Part shown: piece after piece, positions 36,806 through 47,200 of the stretch
Layout of the letters: the number at the start of each line of letters is the position of its first letter
Position numbering within the stretch: position 1 is the stretch's first letter
Assembly: GCA_964304625.1 (NCBI GenBank)
Contig: OZ199839.1
Location: forward strand, 6,510,001 to 6,574,000
Origin: Kudoa neothunni
Taxonomy: Eukaryota; Cnidaria
Length of the DNA: 64,000 nt
Direction: 5' to 3'
The notes under the pieces: generated by a model
The model's database searches: none
The model's input: the letters and a program-made list of their open reading frames with translations, nothing else
Told to the model about the DNA's origin: nothing
Translations under genes and position numbers: made by a program

Positions 36806-37944
36806 TGTAATGACTTCAGGTTTTTTGTATTTACCGAGGAGGTAACCAGAAGTATAACTGACTTTTTTTGGGACTTAAGACACCAACAATATTTTCCCAT
36901 GGAAATGAAAAAGTGAACTATAAAGTTCCCTTGATTTATTTGCCTGCAATAATTGGGGGAAGTCTCTTTTGTTTTACCTGAGTTTTCCAACCATAGCCAT
37001 ACCAAGGTTTAATAATTTATTGGCGAGGGGAACTGACGTGAAATAATTGTCAGAGACAAAATTTCTACCACTCTCTTTTAAATACGACACAAGGTCTAAC
37101 ACTGTGTTTTCACCTAAACATTTTTCTCTTTGATTATTTTGTTTTCCAAGATAAATTGAGATATTGAGACAAAAGTTCGTTTATGGGTCAACAAGCAAGA
37201 AAACTTTGATTCAATACAGCAGCCGCTTTAGAAGGCATGTATGGTTCGAAACGGCATTTCCCCCTCAAAAAGCAACCAGTTGTTCATTAACGGTTAAATT
37301 GGAATTAGGAACAAGACAAATAGGAAGAATTTCTTTCCACTTTCAAATATTTCCTGTATTTGACAAAATTTATCGGTTGGTTTTCTTTCGGCTCTGGTTG
37401 TATAATCGTCGAAATGGAGTGCTCTTGTAATTTCAATAAATCTTCTCAAAGGTATGCTACTCCTAAATATTTCCCTACCTTTATCCTTACTCCAAAGGGT
37501 TTTTAAAGACTCTAATTTTGATGTGGATATTGCCATATATATCAGAACACCTATGTAGATGCGGAATTCCACATTTGATAACTGTTTCCACGATCGACTG
37601 CAGTGATATGAGCAAATTTATTTGTATTCCGTAAAATGGTATCATAAATGCCATCACCAAAAAAAATATCTAAGCAATCAGCGAATCCTTTTTATACTAT
37701 GTGTCGCATAAGCAGTAACACCCGGGGCTTTGTTTAAAATATTTTCTTTGCACATATTCGATGTTTTCGGGACTTCAGTATTCCATATTACACCATTTTT
37801 GTCGGAGTATACATCGAGGGATTCAATATCATTATCATCAGATTCGAAAGAATCGGGAAGATTATCCGTATACCGTCCCACATCAACGGATTCGATTCAG
37901 TAACTTTCACAACTATCAGAATATGTGTCGTCAAATGCACTCAT
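36806..37944 (-). pseudogene. piggyBac transposase, copy C, cut by Helitron H1
   Basis: The acidic N-terminus starts near 37,944 (MSAFDDTYSDSCESY, then a stop and SFESDDNDIESLDVYSD). The core includes LYSDKNGVIW-type residues, YIGVLIYMAISTSKL, IPLRRFIEITRALHFDDY, RAERKPTDKFCQI, SDNYFTSVPLANKLL (second catalytic Asp) and NKRDFPQLL. Stops occur after the LR preceding NKRD and again about 25 residues later, and there are frame changes near 37,680 and 37,300. Similarity ends at KKPEVI, precisely where the Helitron 5' end begins, so the C-terminus is lost. Confidence 0.8.
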
Positions 37945-38251
37945 ACCTACAGTCGTATGCTTCGATATTCCTCGCAGATTATCGTCGTTATTTGTTTCGT
38001 TATTTTCTCATAAATTATTCGATAGAATCTGTTTCATTTTTAATATGATGCATATAATAATTTTTACAGTTGTTTAAGCTGATAAAAATGTGGGGTCTAA
38101 TAAACACAAAAAAGCACAATGTGTATAAAGTTGATTTATTTCCCTTATAACTTAAATATTTTTACAAAATAAATGATTATAATATTCATGTGTTCCTTTT
38201 AGGAGAATACACCGGATATAAATCTTATCTGATTCCGATAAGAAAGTAAAA

Positions 38252-38497
38252 TTAATAACGCGAAATGTTTTTAAGGTCTATTAGACCCAAAAGCACTCGG
38301 AAGGTTAAAGAATTAGATGAAGCATTGGTTTCAACTTTCGAATTATCGGATGACGTATCACGCATAAAGGCATAATCCATGTCTGAAGAATCAGTATCAG
38401 AACAGCTGCCGCTAGATTCATTCGAGCTCATTACATCAATGTCAGCTTGGCGCACGCGCATTGCAATATGTCCAGTACTATTTGTTGATTTAAACAA
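38252..38497 (-). pseudogene. acidic N-terminal piece of another piggyBac
   Basis: The frame contains SSNESSGSCSDTDSSDMD and further Ser/Asp-rich residues typical of piggyBac N-termini. It then runs into a TTAACCTTCCGAGTGC terminus at 38,307. This suggests that one piggyBac was interrupted at a TTAA by the next. Only the N-terminal stretch is present. Confidence 0.4.
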
Positions 38498-38787
38498 TAA
38501 TTCGTCGACGAAAGTATATCGAATTTAACAAAAAAATATTATTTTTTATTCGGAAGAATTTAATCAAAAAAATGTAGGGTGTAAAAAATACCCCAATTTT
38601 ACTCGGAGGGTATTTTTGCGTTATATTTTATTTTACAAACAAAAAATTTCTATCAGGTAGATTATGTATAATAAAATGTTAGAAGATTAGATGGAATATA
38701 CAAAATTTCACTCTTAGATTTGAGGTAAAAAATTAAAGACTAAATAGGCCTGGGTATAAAAATACCCCATTTTACTTGGAAGGTTAA
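38276..38787 (-). repeat. three piggyBac-type terminal repeats
   Basis: On the minus strand TTAACCTTCCAAGTAAAATG (from 38,787), ACCCTCCGAGTAAAATTGGG (from about 38,611) and TTAACCTTCCGAGTGCTTTT (from 38,307) point the same way. The first two are each followed by a hairpin of the form GGGTATTTTT..ACCC, the third by GGTCTAATAGACC. TTAA plus CCTTCC resembles piggyBac ends. The middle one is probably a subterminal repeat. Confidence 0.5.
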
Positions 38788-39735
38788 ACAAAGCGCCGAA
38801 ATGATTTCGTTCCATTTAAACCAAAAATCAATTGAGATTTTAAGGAATAGTTTACTTTTCCATTTTTATATTTTGTTTAATATTTTTTACTTTACGAAAA
38901 TAATTAAAAATATAGTATCAAAAGAGTCTTTTACTAGTCGTAATTCAGACACATTATTTATATTAATAAAAAGAATTATAAAACTGATTAAATTGAAATA
39001 AGAAATTTCCTCACTAAAAAGAATAAAAAATTGTGTACAGTGATAACTTTGGTGGTTATCTTCCAATTTAATTCATGTGGAATAATCCAATCTTTTTTGC
39101 TTTAAGATGTAACTAAATATTGAATTCGTAAATATATTTACATCAAAATTCAGAAATAATATATTCATTTAATGAGAAGAATGAATAGCTTCTAAGATAG
39201 TTTTAAAAATTTCTCGCTAACTTATGACGAAATTAAATGCATTTTATAAAAATTCCACGTCCACACTTCTATTCATAAAATTAAAAAGTGATACTACGGA
39301 TTTTTATTAATTAAAATAGATTGCAGAGAAAAATCCTTACATTAATTAGTGTTTCGATTTGGAAGCATAAAATCGAATGGATATCTTTATTTATGCATCG
39401 ATAGACTTTTTATTGCGTAATGAAAAAACATATTACAAATAATTTATGGATTTATGATATATATATATATATACATATAAAATTGATTAATATATAAAAT
39501 AGAATTCTAATATGTACAAATCAAACTGTTTATTTTTAAATATTATTTTATTTTTTTACCTAAACTTTTTAGCAAACATTTCTAACAAATAAAATAATTT
39601 TGCTTTGTATGAGCCGTATTTATTTATCCACATTAATAGCTATTCATAAATGTCAGTGAATTAATCATATTAATGAACTATGAATAAATTGAGCACTGAG
39701 TACGTCTTAACGTAGGCAATTGATACTTAATATCA
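38788..39735. other. spacer upstream of K2
   Basis: AT-rich, with (TA)n at 39,458-39,480. No gene seen. Confidence 0.4.
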
Positions 39736-39743
39736 TTTATAAA
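39736..39743 (+). promoter_or_regulatory. TATA-like box of K2
   Basis: TTTATAAA lies 25-32 nt upstream of the K2 ATG, the counterpart of the TATA-like box before K1. Confidence 0.4.
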
Positions 39744-39767
39744 CGATTTTTTACATTATTGTGAATT

Positions 39768-41155
39768 ATGTTGGTGCTTTCATTATTTTCTCTTTTCTTA
39801 GCAATTGTTACCGCCGGTGACTAACCTGATTCGTTATTTATATTTATTTATTTTGTATAGAGAGAGCTCTACCTTCTTATGAAAAAGATGCAGGTCAGCC
39901 ACCAGCCTGGTTGGCGGATGATGCCGAAAAAGCAAAGGCCGCTGTAGAAAGATGGTATATTGACAAAGATGACGCCACTTGCAAACCTTTTATTTATCTG
40001 GGGTCCCTCGGAAATTTCAACAACTTTGTTTCAAGATCTGCTTGCAACGAACATCGTACATTGCGCATAATTTATTTTAGCGTTTAATATGGAAATAGTA
40101 AAATTTAAACCAGAAGAACAAGCGGATGCTTGTGGTCAACCCAAAGCAGATGGAAATTGTGGTTTAACGGGCGATAGAATGCTAAAGAGATGGTATTTCA
40201 ACAAGGATACTGTCGAAGGAAAGACAGCCGCTTGCCACAGCTTCAAATACAACGGATGTGGTGGAAACGCAAACAACTTTAAATCAGAGTTGGAATGCAA
40301 ACAAGCTTGTCAAAGTGATTCTCGCATTAATACATAGAATGTTTGAAATAAAATATTGAACAAATGATACAATTAATTCATACTAATGTTAACAGATAAC
40401 GTAAATGGTGGAATGTCTCAAGGACCATTCGACGCTAACACCATGACAGCTACTCCAAATGTATTTGATTGTAAGTTTTTACCCCAAGTAAAAACTGCCC
40501 AACCAAAAATGGGAATTGTTCCCCACAAAGACGGAAATAGATGTGTTTATGCTGCTATTGGAGCGACAGCAACGAGAGGATTTTTCGACGATTTACCAAC
40601 ATGTGTAAAGGCTTGCATAAGTATATAATACAAAATAGTCAATATACTATTTATCTCAAATAGGAAATAAAGTTGCAGCATGCGACGCTACAGGCCCATA
40701 TCAAGTTCCATCAGAGTCAGCAGTCACAGATGGTGTAAATGAGTACTTCTACTTTAACAAAACCCTAGCATTATGCTTACCCTTTATGTCAAAAACAGTA
40801 ACAGAAACCACAAACATTAACGATGGTGCATTAAACATATTTAGCTCTGTTGAGCTGTGTGCAAGTTTCTGTCCTGCAAGTATGATAGTAATTTCGAATA
40901 AGTTGTAATAATGTTAATGTAGCTAGTCATATTGGTCAGTTAACTGCTGTTGAAGCCTGTTTGCTACCAAAAGTTGGAGAGTCATCTGATGCTGATAAAT
41001 ACAAAATTCAAAGATTTTATTATGACAAGGATGAAAAAACTGCAACTCAACGATGCAAAGAATTTTCTTTCAATGGAAAAGACATGAACCTGAATAATTT
41101 CAAAACTAACGAAGATTGCAAAGCTATTTGCGAAACTCCATTGAATCCATCATAG
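39768..41155 (+). CDS. five-Kunitz secreted protein K2 (383 aa)
   Basis: Six exons (39,768-39,816; 39,861-40,055; 40,081-40,314; 40,396-40,620; 40,664-40,879; 40,923-41,155) sum to 1,152 nt with every intron in phase 1, so the model is self-consistent. Exon 1 is a signal peptide (MLVLSLFSLFLAIVTA). D1 keeps only Cys30 and Cys51 (TCKPFIYLGS...AC). D2 has all six cysteines with spacing 8-24-7-12-3; its residue after Cys14 (P1) is Gly. D3, D4 and D5 retain Cys5/30/51/55 and lack Cys14 and Cys38; D5 has the spacing x30-x20-x3. The second intron is only 25 nt yet is required to keep the frame. It is predicted to be secreted. A Kunitz fold suggests protease binding, but the P1 residue argues against trypsin inhibition. 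Confidence 0.85.
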
Positions 41156-41333
41156 TCACGGAAACATCTTCAATATAACTTTAAAGCCTATAATTTAAAT
41201 TCACTCAACTTGAAAGTTATTTTTATAAATTCATGGTAAAATTCGACGATGTTGTATCTACAGCGTATTAAAAATAACAATATTTATTTTATTTTTCATT
41301 GCTAAAAAATATTTTGTTTCCATTTATAAAATA

Positions 41334-42038
41334 CTAATGAAAAAGCCCCGCTTCGAGTGAGCTTCCTTGCCTGGCCACGCAACTAAATCCTTGAATAGGC
41401 CAAGGTCATTTGAAGTTCAAATAAATTTAGAGTATTTAGATAGATAGTACAAAGATTACCCAATCAATGGATGATTTATTTAATTAATTGGATGCATGAA
41501 CTTTGTTTAATATTTTTAAAAACGAATAAACACTACTGAGCGTTTAAAATTTCCCATTTAGAGCTTCTAAAATATCGATTTTCTCCTTGGTGATTACGGT
41601 AATCTCTAAATCATACAATATGAATAAAGACTAATCTTGTTAAACATCAACAAATGAATTTCATATGAATTCTTGGCTACATAACCTAATATTACCTTCC
41701 TTATTTGAACTAATTCAATTACTAAATTACTTTTCAATAATTTCAAAGTAAAATAAACCCTATTATGCAAATAAAATTAACTTTTAAAACTATAACGAAA
41801 TGACCTATATGTTTGCATAAATCCTCTAATCATATCAATCATACCACGTGAGAATGTTTTTAGTTATTTTGCAGGATGCAAACCTTTTATAATATTTTAC
41901 GTATTTTTCTGTGTTAAAATAAAATTTCATCTTTCTATATGTGTGCTCAAATGGAGCGATATGTCTCTCTATAAAGAATGAAAAATGCTTACATACATAC
42001 ATGCACACACACGGACACTTCAGCTTTATATATACTAA
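41334..42038 (-). mobile_element. non-autonomous Helitron H2
   Basis: On the minus strand it begins near TAGTATATATAAAGCTGAAG followed by TGTCCGTGTGTGTG, and ends CGAAGCGGGGCTTTTTCA then TTAG/T (41,334/41,333). Long blocks match H4 at 63,112-63,680 in opposite orientation, for example CTCAAATGGAGCGATA, GGATGCAAACC and the segment around AGGCCAAGGTCATTTGAAG. The canonical TCTACT start is replaced by CGTTAGT, so the 5' boundary is uncertain. It has no coding capacity and lies between the K2 and K3 genes. Confidence 0.65.
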
Positions 42039-43084
42039 CGGGAACTGCCCAGCGATGCTTATGGAAGATTTCAAATTGATACGCTTCTTAACAACATTCA
42101 CTAAATACATTCTAGTCGTGAATTAACATATACAAGAAACATAACTAAAAAATTTGAAGCGTCATACATTAACGATTTGGATTGACGAAATTTAAATTAT
42201 GATCATTTATGTGAGGGAACGTATCAATTCCGGCATTCATTTAATATTTTCATGACCCGGCACCAACGTTAAATAATTTAAAGTTCGCGTCATTTTTTTC
42301 AACATTCCCGAATTTTTCAAATTACTTTAAAGTGTTATCTAAAATGTTATTTTTTGGCCTGTAGATTTTTCAACGCCGATTCTGGCCCGACTCGGAAAGT
42401 ATTTATCATGTTTTTCTTGGGAGGTAAAAAAGATATAGAAATAGAAGAAGATTTACGATAATTGATTTTTAATGCTCAAATTATATCCCTTGTCCCGACA
42501 TTAACATTAATGCACTATTTCATACAAACAGTTTCATTTCGAGTCAATATCAACATAAATAATTCAAATAATAAGATGTAATAAAAGTACAAATATCTGA
42601 ATTGAATTTAGTCACAGATAGTTCAACTTAGCGGACGATTTCAATGCAACCTAAGGACGCAGTATTTCCATTATAACGCTTAAACAATGTAATTTTAACG
42701 TTCTCCACAAACTCGTTATTCACGAAACATATATAGATTCTTTATCAAATCTAAAACCATGAATAGAACCTTCAAAATGTGTTTATCAAGTCAAATACGT
42801 TATAACTCCACAAATAAGGAGTTTATTTACGCAAACATCCGCGTAGAAACGCCAATCTTATACATAAAGATAGATAGCAGCTGTCAATCAACATTCGATA
42901 TAACATATAAAGGGGAAAATTAACTTCAACCGACCATCAATAGCTCATAAGCAGGTGTTAATCCTATTGTTGAACTCAAGTAAACCGATAAATAAACATT
43001 GAGTCGATGAAATCACTATTTTCAAAACATTTTTGGGGGTATTTGATAATTTGAAAACGATTTAAAGATTTTTAGGAACATTGT
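42039..43084. other. spacer between K2 and K3
   Basis: AT-rich, no supported gene. It may include undetected Helitron sequence because a Helitron 5' end lies at its right edge. Confidence 0.35.
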
Positions 43085-43174
43085 GATATTTAAAAAATTT
43101 CCAAAATGTCTCTATAAAGATAAAATTTTGACGCACATTTGTACTCAATGACACACACGGACACTTCAGCTTTA

Positions 43175-44215
43175 CAGTGTTACAAGTTCAAGATGCATTC
43201 ACATCCGATCATAAAGCAAATCTTATAGATTCAGCCGATATAATAATTAATTAAACAATGAAAAAAAGAAAATATAAAAAACGAATATGACTTCACTAGA
43301 TTTAATTCTAAATTTATCAGAAGTTCGATATTATTAATTAATTAACTATATAACTTTAAGGAAAAAGTCTCAACTAGAAAAATTGTGATGTGTGTTGGAG
43401 TTCATCCAACTACTGTCACAAGAATTCTTAAATTGAAGGATTTCATTATTGACTAAAAAAAATTTCCATAGCTCCTGTTGGTAAATATCTACCCGAGAAT
43501 ATAAAGAAAAGAAAAGAGTAAATTATATATAATAAATTAAAATGAAATCTAAATTAGTAATGTAATAAATTATCTTCAACAAAAGCCAAACTATTCTCTT
43601 GTTCTCTATATTGACGAAGAAGGATTCTCTTTATCAATGAGACGCTTTTTTGAGAAGTTCCTTATTGGATCTAGAGCCAATTTAACTGTGAGAACCGTCC
43701 GCTCCAAAAATATTACACTGATAGCTGCAATGAGCTCCCAGAAAGTGTGGTCAAAAAAAGTACACGAGGGTTCAGTAAATTAAAATATATTTTCCGAATA
43801 TTTAATCAAACTTTTTATGGAGCTACAATTGGACGATATATTAATTGCATTGCTCATAATGGACAATGTAAGGTTCCACAAACCTGACTACATCATGGAT
43901 CTTGTGACAAAAATATATCACTCGATTCTGTTTCTACTACCATATTCCTCGTTCCTCAACCCGATCGAGGGACTTTTCAACCAACTAAAAATAATAGTGA
44001 GACAAGAATCCAGCAACCAAAACTGAACTCATAGAGGCGATAAAATCTAATCAAAATGATGTGACGTTTACACAATGTCAAAACTATCGTAATCATGAGG
44101 TGAGTTATTCCCCACGATGCTCAAACACGAAATTATTGAAAATTGATTTATTGTTTTGATATTTAATAATTACCTATTTTTTTCAAATAATGCATCTTGA
44201 ACTTGAAACACTATG
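43175..44215 (+). mobile_element. second Tc1-like element, inserted in H3
   Basis: The terminal inverted repeats are CAGTGTTACAAGTTCAAGAT (left, from 43,175) and CATAGTGTTTCAAGTTCAAG (right, read from 44,215), both followed by ATGCATT-like sequence. TA flanks the element at 43,173-43,174 and 44,216-44,217. TIRs are about 28 bp, unrelated to the 67-bp repeats of the element at 33 kb. Element length is 1,041 bp. Confidence 0.75.
43579..44026 (+). pseudogene. Tc1-like DD34E transposase, C-terminal two thirds
   Basis: The frame reads YIDEEGFSLSMRR (first Asp), SKNITLIAAMSS, LIMDN (second Asp) and PYSSFLNPIEGLFNQLK (Glu), with 34 residues between the last Asp and Glu. A stop interrupts it near 43,783, and the N-terminal HTH region upstream (about 43,360-43,520) is broken by stops. 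It is inactive but close to readable. Sequence is well diverged from the 33-kb element, so it is a second family. Confidence 0.8.
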
Positions 44216-44507
44216 TATATATAGTAGATAGTAAATAGATAAAACCGCATGCCATTAAACTTATTATCATAATTTATTTGAACCAGATTTATTTTTTATT
44301 CTTTTGTCAACAACTTGATAACAAAATATGTTACTTTAATAACTGGTGGAAATTCAATAGAATATGTTTTCATGAACTGAACCATCCTACGTTTATTTTT
44401 ATTCAGAATAATCGTTTTCCGATCTATGTATTATTATAGATCAATTCATTTGTACCGATTTATATTCGTTTAAACACTCGTTAGATAGTAATTATTTTTA
44501 TTTCATA

Positions 44508-46117
44508 ATGAATTTACTACATTGGACAACTTATGCTTTGTTTTTAACCGCCTGCTCTCTTGGTAATCATTTAGCGTTGAAGGGAGTCATATATGTTTCA
44601 TAGAAAAAGATTTGGATTCATATGTTGATCTAAATGTTAAAAATACAGCTTTGAAAGATAATTTCAAGGTGAAAAGATATAGAATCATCCATGCTACTGG
44701 AATATGCGAAGAATTTGATTACAAAGGAAAAGGAATGAACTTCAATAATTTTAAATCATTAGAAGAATGTGAAAATCATAGTAACATTAATATTAGTCGT
44801 TCTTTGATAACTTCATTAAGAAAAAAAGACAAAAGATGATGTATTTAAGGCAGTTAAAGCAGTTAAAGTTGATACAAATCAAAATTCTGAACCTTCAACA
44901 TCATGCACAGGAGTAACCGTAAACAAATACTACCTCAAAAAAACTATAACCGGTGATGTAACCTCTTATTCTTGTACAAATTTCGAGTATAAGGGTTGTG
45001 GAGGTGGACAGAATTTCTTCAACTCCCAGTCAGAGTGTCAACAAGCAAAAGCCGGTACCTTATTGAATTACTTTGAATTTTAGTAAATTCATTAATAGCC
45101 GTTGTTGGAGGTGAAAAAAACCGTTTTCATTGCGGCATTCACCCAGCGTTAGAAGTTAATTCATATAAAATGATTATGGTCGTTGCTGATATGTCAGCAC
45201 ATAAATGTGTACATGCCGTGGTAAATGAGGGTGAAACAATGGGAGTATTTGATTCAGTGCAACAATGTAACCAAATATGTTTAAGTAATTTGTGAAATTA
45301 ATATTAGGAAAATAATTGGTAATGATTAAGGTTCTCCCACCGACATGAACCCTAAATGTAACTCAAGGATTTCCCAAATGAAATGTGATAGGAAGATTGT
45401 CCAAAGATATTTTTACAAAAAATCATCCAAGGTCTGTGAGATTTATGAAACAGAAGATTGCAAGCATCCAGACAATGCAAATACCTTTGAAACATTAGAC
45501 GACTGTGTTGGTTCATGTCCTACCCACACAGGTACTCCTCCATAGTTAATCCTCCTCATTAATAAATAATTTTTAGGTTTAACTTCGGATGAGGAAGATG
45601 GTATTACGTACAAAAAAGCTAATGACATTTGCAGACTGGGCAGAAGTGAAGGTGTTGGGCATTTATTTTTAGCCAGATATTATTTCGATCGTCATACAAA
45701 AACGTGTATGCCATTCATATACAGAGGAATTGGAGGAAATGACAATAGATTCAGAACCAGGGATGAATGCATGGGAGTGTGTTCTGGTAAGAGTTCTGAA
45801 ATCTCGAAACCTCCATCGTATATAACCATATCTATTTTCAATATAACGTTATTAATAGTGTGAGAGATCCACCAGTTGAGGACTCTATCGATTCCATCAC
45901 TACAGCTGCTACTGAAACTACCACCACCACCGATGTTTCCTCAACTGAAGCCTTCGCGTCTGTAACCACCACCCCCAATGAAACATTAGCTACTGAATCT
46001 GATGAAGCTACGAGCGAAGATAACCAAGGTGATAAAAATATAAACGAAAGTGCTCCAAATAATGGATTTTTAGACCCAAATACCCAAGAGGAGCCATCTC
46101 ATGGAGTCCCAGCATAA
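44508..46117 (+). CDS. five-Kunitz secreted protein K3 with Thr-rich tail (450 aa)
   Basis: Seven exons (44,508-44,562; 44,604-44,780; 44,836-45,054; 45,084-45,284; 45,331-45,531; 45,577-45,817; 45,859-46,117) sum to 1,353 nt in frame. A signal peptide (MNLLHWTTYALFLTACSLG) precedes five Kunitz-type units. D1 keeps only Cys30/51 (GICEEFDYKGKGMNFNNF). D2 has Cys14/30/38/51 but lacks Cys5 and Cys55. D3 keeps 5/30/51/55. D4 has all six (spacing 8-16-7-14-3; Asp follows Cys14). D5 lacks 14 and 38 at exact Kunitz spacing (x24, x20, x3). The C-terminus is rich in Thr, Ser and acidic residues, mucin-like. Introns are 29-55 nt. The last splice was chosen because it alone keeps the frame. A TATA-like TTTATATT lies about 45 nt upstream of the ATG. 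Confidence 0.85.
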
Positions 46118-46845
46118 AACTTTTAGCAAAGTATCGATAATAATGGTTAGGACACATCTTATAGTTGATGAATGTGACATATGACTTACTTTCGTATTTC
46201 ATTGGATACTTTATAGTCGAACTTATATTTGTTGACTAAATTTTGTTCCTATAATTTCGAATGTTCATTGTATGATAAAAGAGGAAAGTGGCTATATCTC
46301 AGGGAATGAATATCTATAAAACTAATGCATATTTTTCATATTATCTAATATTTACATAATTTTCTGTATGTTTTGAAAAATTTTAATAATAAGAAATTTT
46401 CAGTAGTGCAACCATCATGAGTCCATCAATAATTTAATGTAATCACCATATAATTTTAAGTATTTCGATAAAAAAAGCAGTATTCTCTTTTGAACTAGTC
46501 TATATAAATAATCAATTTTTAGTCTAAAAGTTATTTTAGCTTCCGTTGTATTCTTTAAGGTTGGAATGGTAAAGATGAGTTTTAACATGTTTATATATGG
46601 AATATGTTTTGTTTCCTTCGTTGATCTTTATATTGTCATAATATGTGGATAATCAAAATTTCGATTATCACAAACATTACCCTCCTTTTATAAAAAATTG
46701 TGTATTCATCGATGAATGAAGTCATATGAATAGCGGTTTTTAAACGTGGGTCGTCCTATAATAGAAAATAATAAATTAATTCTTACAACCATTATGACAA
46801 GAAAAAACAAATTGAAATAGAAACAGTTGGGTTCAAGGATCTTTC
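46118..46845. other. 3' flank of K3
   Basis: AT-rich, no frame recognised. Confidence 0.4.
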
Positions 46846-47200
46846 CCACACTTTCACGTTCCATCTTCCCACAAGTAATCCTTTTCTACTCATCATTCCA
46901 AACAACAAAATTCTTGTATTCGATTTCACATTCATCCTACCATTCCTACTAACGACTACTTTCCCTTACTTTATCCTAAACCCATTTTTCTACAAAATGA
47001 TAAAAGAAATTACACTGACAACCTTATCCATACTTTCCATTCTTGCCATCGGAAACGATCCTATCTCCTCTCTGCAACAATTCCCACAACGCGGCTGCGG
47101 CGTTAAAAATGAGCCGCTCTTATATAAACACACCAGTTTACTTAATTCTTTAACCTATCTATTTTTCTGCCTTAGTTCCTATTTGTATTTTTTGCGCTGA
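46846..47200 (+). other. C-rich strand-skewed stretch with a hydrophobic open frame
   Basis: The plus strand here is strikingly rich in C and poor in G over about 240 bp, followed by a GC-rich patch with GCGGCT...AGCCGC arms. An open frame of roughly 118 codons crosses the stretch and is very hydrophobic (for example FDFTFILPFLLTTTFPYFIL). The lack of stops may simply follow from the composition. I recognise no family, and the ATG used by the downstream part (46,997) splits the frame. Confidence 0.2.

Larger units (their letters stand above)
43085..44228 (-). mobile_element. Helitron H3 5' end, split by a Tc1-like element
   Basis: The minus strand starts TCTACTATATATA at 44,228. After the inserted Tc1-like element it resumes at 43,174 with TAAAGCTGAAGTGTCCGTGT and a further 80 bp of H2-like sequence. 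Removing the insert restores a standard Helitron 5' end very like H2. No 3' terminus is found, so this copy is truncated. Confidence 0.65.

Noticed and set aside
38801-39001. 66-codon plus-strand ORF
   Set aside because: Low-complexity Ile/Lys/Phe composition typical of AT-rich non-coding DNA.
41835-42126. ORFs on both strands in the 41.8-42.1 kb region
   Set aside because: They lie in Helitron H2, and their translated parts recur at 63.0-63.3 kb because of the repeat, not because of a gene.
45443-46202. Minus-strand ORFs within K3
   Set aside because: Antisense to supported Kunitz exons and the Thr-rich tail.
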